A DNA stretch of 5,775 nt, taken from contig DCHU01000051.1 in NCBI GenBank assembly GCA_002314915.1, positions 1 through 5,775 on the forward strand, written 5' to 3'. This DNA comes from Caryophanales bacterium UBA1744. GTDB lineage: Bacteria > Bacillota_I > Bacilli_A > RFN20 > CAG-826. The position numbers and the translations under genes are program-made. The stretch's first letter is position 1. Each line of letters starts with the position of its first letter. This document shows positions 1 to 4,267 of this stretch, piece after piece. The notes under the pieces were generated by a model. It was not told where the DNA came from. It saw nothing but the letters and a program-made list of their open reading frames with translations, and made no database searches.

Positions 1-590
1 ATCTTGTCCGCCTCTGCGAATGCCTCTGCGCTGTCGAGAGTACCGACTGACTGAAGCATCTTGTCGTTTGAGACGACCATGATGGAGTCAACGACGTCTC
101 TTAAGTTATTCAAGCCTGTCGCGGCATTGGATGTTCTCTGCTTTCCTTCGAACTGGAATGGTCTTGTGACGATTGCTACCGTCAAAGCGCCCATTTCCTT
201 TGCGATCTTAGCGATGACAGGTGCTGCGCCTGTGCCGGTGCCCTTACCCATACCCGCTGCGATGAAGACCAAATCTGCTCCAGCGACGACTTCACGAATG
301 TCCTCTGCGGAGAATTCTGCTGCCTTACGACCGATTTCTGGGTCTGCGCCTGCGCCTTGTCCACGGGTTGTTTCATCACCGAGGATGATTCTATTTGGGC
401 ACTTGCTTGTTGATAATGCCTGCTTATCTGTGTTCGCGACATAGAAAGTGACGTTTGAGATTTCCTCATCGATCATTCTATTGACTGCGTTATTTCCTGC
501 ACCGCCGATACCGATGACGACGATGTTGACAACTGGTTCGAAGTTGTCGAGGTCACGAATTCTTTCTAATTGTTCCTGAGAGAGTTCCAT
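1..590 (-). CDS. ftsZ: Cell division GTPase FtsZ (5' part; continues beyond window)
   Basis: FtsZ is the bacterial tubulin homologue that polymerises with GTP into the Z-ring at midcell and recruits the divisome. Only the first 196 codons are present, covering most of the GTP-binding domain; the T7 synergy loop and C-terminal tail lie outside. Visible motifs: the nucleotide loop GIGGAGNNAVNRMI (residues 27-40), NTDKQAL (53-59), RGQGAGADPE (76-85), the tubulin signature loop at 113-121 and TRPFQFEGKQR (142-152). The order and spacing match Bacillota FtsZ throughout. The signature loop reads GMGKGTGTG, with Lys116 where nearly all FtsZ have Gly. The ATG at 590-588 is chosen because a near-perfect SD lies six bases upstream and the N-terminus has the usual length. 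It lies 11 bases after ftsA and is presumably co-transcribed with it. Identity is certain; the Lys substitution is read directly from the sequence. Confidence 0.97.
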   Translation of the reverse strand, partial: MELSQEQLERIRDLDNFEPVVNIVVIGIGGAGNNAVNRMIDEEISNVTFYVANTDKQALSTSKCPNRIILGDETTRGQGAGADPEIGRKAAEFSAEDIREVVAGADLVFIAAGMGKGTGTGAAPVIAKIAKEMGALTVAIVTRPFQFEGKQRTSNAATGLNNLRDVVDSIMVVSNDKMLQSVGTLDSAEAFAEADK

Positions 591-596
591 AAATCT

Positions 597-604
597 CCTC
601 CTTA
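597..604 (-). promoter_or_regulatory. ftsZ ribosome binding site fused to ftsA stop codon
   Basis: The minus strand reads TAAGGAGG, then six bases (AGATTT), then the ftsZ ATG. Eight bases match the canonical anti-SD target. The first three of them, TAA, are also the ftsA stop codon, so ribosomes ending ftsA stop on the ftsZ binding site. This favours translational coupling and strong ftsZ translation, in contrast to ftsA, which has no SD. Confidence 0.85.
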
Positions 605-1813
605 CTGCCTAACTAATGTAGACATTCCACGGAATGATCCGTCTGTGTGCTCTTTGCTTTCCCCGTTGATTGCAATCAAACCGAGAAGGTTGATTAATCC
701 TGGGTCTCTAGCACCAGGCACTTTTGGTGTGTAGAGCTGTATGTCTTTTACTGCGTTCTTTAATGGGGCGATAAGCTTGATGAAGCCACGAAGCTTTGTT
801 GCGCCGCCCGATGCGATGAGCACGAAATCCTTTGGATTGGCTTTGTCGTGCTTGTCATGGATGGTCTTGATTGAGTTTGCAACGTACTGGTTGAGTTCAT
901 TGAAGAAGTTAACGAGCACCTTGTTCAAGTCGTCCTGTGTTATTTTTACGCTCTCGCCGCGAAGGTTAACGCCTTCCCAGATAGGTAACTGGAATGAGTA
1001 TTGAGCGTCTTGATAGCCGAATTTGAGTTTGAGTTTCTCGGCTTCTCTTGGCTCTAAGAGCAAATTGTTTGCTATATAAGTGGTTAGGTCATCTCCACCT
1101 TTCGATAAGAATGTCGAATTCTCGAGTGGGATGTTCTTTTCTGCAATTAATGTGACCGATGTGAGTCTCGCACCGAAATCAACATAGAAGTAATGCTTTG
1201 GACATTCAGGTTCCTCAGCGATCAATGCAGCCGCACAGAATGGAGCAACCGCTGCTCTGTCGGTTCTGAATCCGGATTGCTGAACAGTTATCTTTTGCTC
1301 ATTGAGCGTCGACTCGCTGACCGTGTGGAGCGAAAGTCTTGAGGTCAACTCTTTTCCGTTGTACCCATAAAGCTTTTCGAGCGGGATATCCTTCCCATCG
1401 ACTGTGAATTTTGAAGGGATGACATCGACGAGGGCTGAGCCATCAGGGATAGGTAACTTGAGAGCTTGGTTAACGATGTTTGATAAATCCTGAGGACAGA
1501 TGATTCCGTTTGGATCGGAGCCAAGCGTTCCTTTCACTGAGAAGAAATTCTTGAACCCGTTTGGCGGGATGACAATTGTTGTTAAGTCATTGACTTTGCG
1601 TCTTACTGACTCGTCATCAATGTTGAGGAATCTGGAAACGACTTCTTTAACGAGAGCGTCATTGACAATGCGTCCCTGCACAACCGCGCCTTCAGGTAAA
1701 GGCTCGCATTTTGTGTACACGACAACCGGCTTCTTGTTGATGCAATAGCCGACTGCAAATTTTACTGATGTGTCTGTAATTTCAATGACTGCTGTGTTCG
1801 TTCTGTTTTCCAT
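602..1813 (-). CDS. ftsA: Cell division protein FtsA (actin-like Z-ring membrane tether)
   Basis: FtsA is an actin/Hsp70-fold ATPase that binds the FtsZ tail and anchors the Z-ring to the membrane. The 403 residues are close to the usual 400-440. Visible regions: a divergent phosphate-1 loop at 8-19; the 1C (SHS2) domain at about 80-165 with VIPSKFTVDG (131-140); phosphate-2 VDFGARLTS (211-219); the FtsA-typical stretch GGDDLT..IA......EAEKLKLKFG (239-266); the adenosine loop IASGGATKLRGF (333-344); and GARDPG..NLLGLI near the end. Phosphate-1 has Glu11, Thr13 and Asp14 where DIGT is usual, although Lys18 is kept; phosphate-2 has Arg216-Leu217 where Gly-Thr is usual. The last residues (FRGMSTLV) could form a short amphipathic membrane helix. 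The ATG at 1813 is supported by N-terminal alignment to the family. There is no SD, and a -10 box lies just upstream. ftsZ follows directly. The family is sure; whether ATP binding is retained is open. Confidence 0.93.
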   Translation of the reverse strand: MENRTNTAVIEITDTSVKFAVGYCINKKPVVVYTKCEPLPEGAVVQGRIVNDALVKEVVSRFLNIDDESVRRKVNDLTTIVIPPNGFKNFFSVKGTLGSDPNGIICPQDLSNIVNQALKLPIPDGSALVDVIPSKFTVDGKDIPLEKLYGYNGKELTSRLSLHTVSESTLNEQKITVQQSGFRTDRAAVAPFCAAALIAEEPECPKHYFYVDFGARLTSVTLIAEKNIPLENSTFLSKGGDDLTTYIANNLLLEPREAEKLKLKFGYQDAQYSFQLPIWEGVNLRGESVKITQDDLNKVLVNFFNELNQYVANSIKTIHDKHDKANPKDFVLIASGGATKLRGFIKLIAPLKNAVKDIQLYTPKVPGARDPGLINLLGLIAINGESKEHTDGSFRGMSTLVRQ

Positions 1814-1824
1814 AAGTGTATTCT

Positions 1825-1852
1825 ATTATAGAATAAATATATTCGATGACAA
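1825..1852 (-). promoter_or_regulatory. Sigma-A-type promoter for ftsA-ftsZ, predicted leaderless start
   Basis: On the minus strand, TTGTCA (1852-1847, 5/6 to consensus) is followed by a 16-base spacer and a perfect TATAAT (1830-1825). The first base of the ftsA ATG is only 12 bases beyond the last T of the -10 box. Transcription starting 6-8 bases past the box, at A1819 or A1817, would leave a leader of about 4-6 bases, too short for an SD. The AT-rich context raises the chance of false boxes, but a 5/6 plus 6/6 match with good spacing right after a terminator is persuasive. Confidence 0.78.
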
Positions 1853-1870
1853 ATGATTTCTATAAGAAAG

Positions 1871-1919
1871 ATTAGTATTTTTTTATATTTACTAATTTAT
1901 CGACTAGAAAACTACTAAT
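1871..1919. repeat. Three TACTAAT heptamers upstream of the ftsA promoter
   Basis: The heptamer TACTAAT occurs on the plus strand at 1913-1919 and 1890-1896, and inverted (ATTAGTA) at 1871-1877. The starts are 23 and 19 bases apart. The inner pair is a perfect 7-bp inverted repeat around 12 AT-rich bases. The set lies between the upstream terminator and the ftsA -35 box. It could be an operator or activator site or a weak hairpin; in such AT-rich DNA chance similarity is possible. No known regulator is recognised. Confidence 0.45.
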
Positions 1920-1924
1920 TTTAT

Positions 1925-1958
1925 AAAAAAGAACCGATTGGAACTACCCCATCGGCTC
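1925..1958 (-). terminator. Intrinsic terminator after the mraZ-rsmH-membrane protein unit
   Basis: In the minus-strand RNA the arms GAGCCGAT (1958-1951) and ATCGGTTC (1938-1931) pair over eight base pairs with one G-U. Two further G-C pairs are possible inside with a bulged A. Six U residues follow (1930-1925). It lies 23 bases past the stop of the small membrane protein gene and separates that unit from ftsA. Confidence 0.88.
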
Positions 1959-1981
1959 TATAGTATTTGCAATGCCCTTAG

Positions 1982-2224
1982 CTATTCAGCACCCTCAGGG
2001 ATGATAATAGACTCGCTCTCGCTGGTCTCCTCTTCCTCTATAAGTGATGATGAATAAGCCTCTGCTTCTGCCTTAACCTTGTCGGCGAGCTTGACGCTGA
2101 TGCCGATTGGGATGGCTGATAAAGCAATGATAGCGAAGGAGATCATGGCAATACTTAAAGAATTCTTGACGATGTAATGACCTTTGGTTTTGCCATTTTT
2201 CTCAAGCTTGTCTCTGATGACCAT
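1982..2224 (-). CDS. Small single-pass membrane protein in the ftsL position (FtsL-like candidate)
   Basis: This 80-residue protein has a Lys/Arg-rich N-terminus (about 1-20: R4, K6, K9, K12, K14, K20), one hydrophobic segment at about 22-45 containing IAMISFAIIALSAIPIGISV, then a short Lys/Ala/Glu stretch and an acidic tail (EEEETSESE). The charge pattern predicts the N-terminus inside and the C-terminus outside. The start is supported by a strong SD, AAAGGAGA at 2240-2233, eight bases upstream within the end of rsmH; only four bases separate the genes. In Bacillota the gene after rsmH is usually ftsL, a small bitopic divisome protein, which suggests the role. However, FtsL normally has a longer outside coiled coil with heptad leucines, and that is not evident here. 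The family is therefore not established; it could be a shortened FtsL, an unrelated division factor or a small exported protein. Confidence 0.75.
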   Translation of the reverse strand: MVIRDKLEKNGKTKGHYIVKNSLSIAMISFAIIALSAIPIGISVKLADKVKAEAEAYSSSLIEEEETSESESIIIPEGAE

Positions 2225-2228
2225 AGTA

Positions 2229-3167
2229 CTACTCTCCTTTCTTTCTGATACCTCTCAGCTTTGCGCAATGGGAACGGTGATTGAACTCAAGTTCCTCGTC
2301 GCTTGCCTCGATTGGCTTGCTTGTGAGATTGATGAATGGAGCTACCTCCACATCTTCTGGTCTCACGGCCAGTGAATGTCTGTCACCCTCGATTTTCGAT
2401 AATGAGACAAACTTCTTCTTAACGATTCTGTCTTCCAATGAATGGAAGGAGATGATGGCCACAACCCCGTTTGGAGCAATGAGGTCCACCATTGTGTCCA
2501 AAGCCTCTTTTAGAGCGCCCAATTCATCATTGGTCTCTATTCTTAAGGCCTGGAAGATTTGCTTGGCCGGATGACCCTTTTTAAGAAGGGATTTCTTAGG
2601 CTTAGCTCTTTTGATGATGTCTACTAGTTGGGTCGTCGTGTCAATTGGAGCTACAGCTCTTTCTTTGACGATTAACTTAGCTACTTGATATGCATCCTGG
2701 TCTTCACCATATTCTCTGAATATCCTTGCGAGATCGTTGAGACTATAGGTGTTGACTATATCGTGCGCTGAGAAGGCTCTGGAAGTGTCCATTCTCATGT
2801 CGAGTCTGGCTTCCTCTTTGTAAGAGAAGCCTCTATCACCTTCATCGAACTGGGGACTCGATACCCCGAGGTCGATTGTCAATCCATCAACTTTAGTGAC
2901 GCCTAGGTTTTCCAGTTCTTTCCTTAAGTGTCGGAAGTTGGATCGAATGATGGTGTAATTAGAGCCGATTTTCGAGAGCTTCTCGCTTGATTCGCGAATA
3001 GCTTCGTCATCGACGTCAAAACTGTATAAATGACCATTTGGGATTCTTTTTAGAATCTCTCCGCTTGTGCCGGCTCTGCCGAGTGTGCAGTCGACATAAA
3101 TGCCGTCGGCCTTGATATCGAGAAGGTCAATGGTCTCTTGGAGAAGCACCGAGATGTGCTTACCCAT
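2229..3167 (-). CDS. rsmH: 16S rRNA (cytosine(1402)-N(4))-methyltransferase RsmH (MraW)
   Basis: RsmH transfers a methyl group from S-adenosylmethionine to N4 of C1402 in 16S rRNA, tuning the ribosomal P site. The start at 3167 gives 312 residues, the usual family length, and begins with the typical GKHISVLLQETI. Visible motifs: the SAM loop YVDCTLGRAGTS (24-35), acidic FDVDDEAI (50-57), DLGVSSPQFDE (99-109), RGFSY (112-116), LDMRMD (122-127), FQALRIETNDEL (205-216), ISFHSLEDRIVKKKF (239-253) and the C-terminal NHRSHCAKLR (296-305). In the SAM loop Arg31 and Thr34 replace the common Gly and His. The start overlaps the end of mraZ by eight bases (ATGGGTAA) with only a weak SD-like AAGAGA upstream, so translational coupling is likely. 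A longer in-frame start at 3230 is possible but adds 21 residues foreign to the family. Confidence 0.95.
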   Translation of the reverse strand: MGKHISVLLQETIDLLDIKADGIYVDCTLGRAGTSGEILKRIPNGHLYSFDVDDEAIRESSEKLSKIGSNYTIIRSNFRHLRKELENLGVTKVDGLTIDLGVSSPQFDEGDRGFSYKEEARLDMRMDTSRAFSAHDIVNTYSLNDLARIFREYGEDQDAYQVAKLIVKERAVAPIDTTTQLVDIIKRAKPKKSLLKKGHPAKQIFQALRIETNDELGALKEALDTMVDLIAPNGVVAIISFHSLEDRIVKKKFVSLSKIEGDRHSLAVRPEDVEVAPFINLTSKPIEASDEELEFNHRSHCAKLRGIRKKGE

Positions 3168-3597
3168 TTCTCTTAGCAGCTCTTTCCGCTGCTTCCTCGT
3201 ATGATTCCTCTTCGTCGTTAGCGTACTCATCGTACTTGGTTGGGTCCCAGATTTCGAAATGGTCGATCATTCCGAGAACCATGACAGTTGAACCGAGGTT
3301 GTACTTGGCGACTACTTCTTCTCCGAGGCTGACTCTTCCATGGCTGTCCACTTCTAATTCGCGGACTGAACTCATCATCTTACGGATGAACTTGTAGTTG
3401 GATGGTCCCTCGTAAAGCATAGGTTCGATTCTGGAGAGAAGTTTCTCGTACTCAGACTCTTCGTAAACTGCGATACAGCCGTCGAATCCGCGGAGCATAA
3501 AGAACCTAGAAGGCATGACGTCAGCTAACTTTGCAGGTAACTGAAGACGCTTCTTAGCATCGAGGCTTCTGTTGTACGTTCCAATGTATCTTCCCAC
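3160..3597 (-). CDS. mraZ: Transcriptional regulator MraZ (division cluster repressor)
   Basis: MraZ is a double AbrB-type DNA-binding protein that forms rings and controls the dcw cluster, including its own gene. The chosen GTG start at 3597 gives 145 residues, the normal length, with the family-typical beginning GRYIGTYNRSLD. The two AbrB-like motifs are DAKKRLQLP (13-21; the usual Gly of DxKGR is Lys16) and EVDSHGRVSL (82-91). IDHFEIWDP (111-119) and an acidic, Ala-rich C-terminus follow. A good SD (AAAGGTGG) lies six bases before the GTG. The open frame reaches back to a TTG at 3648, but that codon has no SD and lies in the predicted -35 box. The gene overlaps rsmH by eight bases. Two TGGGA repeats sit at its own start codon, consistent with autoregulation. 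Confidence 0.95.
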   Translation of the reverse strand: MGRYIGTYNRSLDAKKRLQLPAKLADVMPSRFFMLRGFDGCIAVYEESEYEKLLSRIEPMLYEGPSNYKFIRKMMSSVRELEVDSHGRVSLGEEVVAKYNLGSTVMVLGMIDHFEIWDPTKYDEYANDEEESYEEAAERAAKRNG

Positions 3598-3606
3598 TTT
3601 TTCCCA
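3592..3606 (-). promoter_or_regulatory. MraZ operator: TGGGA-N5-TGGGA over the mraZ start
   Basis: The minus strand carries TGGGA at 3606-3602 and again at 3596-3592, exactly five bases apart. This is the MraZ box pattern described in E. coli (TGGG repeats with 10-bp periodicity). A third copy is not seen on either side. The downstream copy begins at the T of the GTG start codon and the upstream copy overlaps the SD. Bound MraZ would therefore sit just downstream of the predicted transcription start. Confidence 0.75.
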
Positions 3607-3611
3607 CCTTT
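3604..3611 (-). promoter_or_regulatory. mraZ ribosome binding site (decides the GTG start)
   Basis: AAAGGTGG on the minus strand, six bases before GTG at 3597-3595, is the only SD-like site near any possible mraZ start and supports GTG over the upstream TTG. Confidence 0.75.
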
Positions 3612-3619
3612 GCGAAATA

Positions 3620-3648
3620 ACAATATCACGCGTTATAGAACCCTTCAA
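3620..3648 (-). promoter_or_regulatory. Probable promoter of the mraZ-rsmH unit
   Basis: TTGAAG (3648-3643, 4/6) and TATTGT (3625-3620, 4/6) are spaced by 17 bases on the minus strand. A TGA directly before the -10 box gives an extended -10 motif (TGnTATTGT). Transcription would begin near G3613, leaving a leader of about 16 bases that holds the SD and the first MraZ repeat. An alternative -10, TATAAC about ten bases upstream, lacks a good -35. Confidence 0.55.
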
Positions 3649-3687
3649 GAAAAAATTAGGTAAAAATGTAACTTTGTGACGAATAGC

Positions 3688-3717
3688 AAAAAGACCAGCT
3701 CATATCCTGAACTGGCC
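3688..3717 (-). terminator. Intrinsic terminator of the pheT-DUF177 unit
   Basis: In the minus-strand RNA, GGCCAGTTCA (3717-3708) pairs with TGAGCTGGTC (3702-3693): ten pairs including two G-U, with the loop GGATA. Five U residues follow (3692-3688). It lies about 50 bases past the DUF177 stop and 40 bases before the mraZ promoter, so mraZ is likely an independent unit. Confidence 0.87.
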
Positions 3718-3738
3718 TGTTTTCGTTGTTTTTAGGCG

Positions 3739-3764
3739 ATATTACAGACTTTAGTCTGCAATAT
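3739..3764 (-). repeat. 26-bp near-perfect inverted repeat just after the DUF177 gene
   Basis: ATATTGCAGAC (3764-3754) and GTCTGTAATAT (3749-3739) form an 11-bp stem, with one G-U in RNA, around the loop TAAA. It begins three bases after the DUF177 stop codon. No U-tract follows on either strand, so it is not a canonical terminator alone. It may protect the 3' end, support the terminator downstream or bind a dimeric protein. Confidence 0.6.
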
Positions 3765-3766
3765 AA

Positions 3767-4267
3767 CTATTCGTCTAGTTCCAAATCCTTGAGGGCGTCA
3801 AAGGCTGGATTGTATTCGTTCTCTTTTTCCTGCTGAGCGTTGAACTCATCTTCGGTCATGGCAGAGTAATTCTTACCACTTGCGAACACTTTCGCCTCAG
3901 GTCTCGTAACTCTGATCGGAAGCGAGGCGTGGAGAACCCTGATGCATAAGTCATCGAGGTCGACGTAGTGTCCGTTGATGACGAATCCTTCTCCTGTATC
4001 GTCTTCGACGTCGAGGATGTCGACTGACTCGTTGACGTTGACTTTCCTGTCGAATGCCACTCCATCTCTTGAATCGCTGAGAGTCAAGACGGCTTTGATG
4101 CGGAAGCTGACGTTTTTGTATTCGCCAATCTTCTCTAGCTCAGCCTCATAATGGCATTCCTTGATCGCAAGGATTGGGTATGTAAGCTCGTAACCAGGAA
4201 AGGTTGAATCGCTCTCGTAGGAGAGGACTCTTCCCTTCATGATGTTGGACTTATTTACTTTGAGCAT
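3767..4267 (-). CDS. yceD: DUF177/YceD family protein (ribosomal-protein-L32-associated family)
   Basis: DUF177 (YceD in E. coli, YlbN in B. subtilis) is a family usually encoded directly upstream of rpmF and linked to ribosome/23S rRNA metabolism; its molecular role is poorly defined. The 166 residues match by pattern rather than by strong motifs: an N-terminal beta-rich part; LTLSDSRDGVAFDRKV (61-76), at the position of the usual Cys-containing stretch; YVDLDDLCIRVLHASLPIRV (101-120), resembling the family's 'dL..ir..l.LslP'; and NPAFDALKDL (153-162), resembling its 'dPR...L..L' ending. The conserved Cys residues are not at the expected places. The start overlaps the pheT stop by one base (TAATG), with AGAGGT upstream, so translation is probably coupled. 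No rpmF follows, since the gap to mraZ is too short. The assignment is fairly confident; the function is inferred from the family only. Confidence 0.75.
   Translation of the reverse strand: MLKVNKSNIMKGRVLSYESDSTFPGYELTYPILAIKECHYEAELEKIGEYKNVSFRIKAVLTLSDSRDGVAFDRKVNVNESVDILDVEDDTGEGFVINGHYVDLDDLCIRVLHASLPIRVTRPEAKVFASGKNYSAMTEDEFNAQQEKENEYNPAFDALKDLELDE

Noticed and set aside
230..252. Walker A motif in FtsZ created by GMGKGT
   Set aside because: The position coincides with the tubulin signature loop and the rest of the P-loop fold is absent, so the likeness is coincidental.
61..444. Plus-strand open frames across the window (for example 61-444, 741-1004, 2281-2574, 5165-5461)
   Set aside because: All lie antisense to clearly identified genes, show no recognisable domains and lack supporting SD sites.
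1853..1924. AT-rich spacer as a replication origin or phage attachment site
   Set aside because: No DnaA boxes, long direct repeats, tRNA or integrase gene are seen; promoter-associated AT-richness is enough to explain it.
3168..3230. Longer rsmH from an ATG at 3230
   Set aside because: It would overlap mraZ by 71 bases and add 21 basic residues before the family-typical GKHISVL start; the 312-residue form matches the usual length.
3598..3648. Longer mraZ from a TTG at 3648 (162 residues)
   Set aside because: No SD precedes it, the 17 extra residues do not fit the family, and the TTG is part of the predicted -35 box. GTG at 3597 has a good SD and gives the normal length.
3649..3766. A missed rpmF (L32) gene after DUF177
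   Set aside because: The 118-base gap is filled by the hairpin, terminator and promoter elements and is too short for the roughly 57-60 codons plus signals; no open frame fits.
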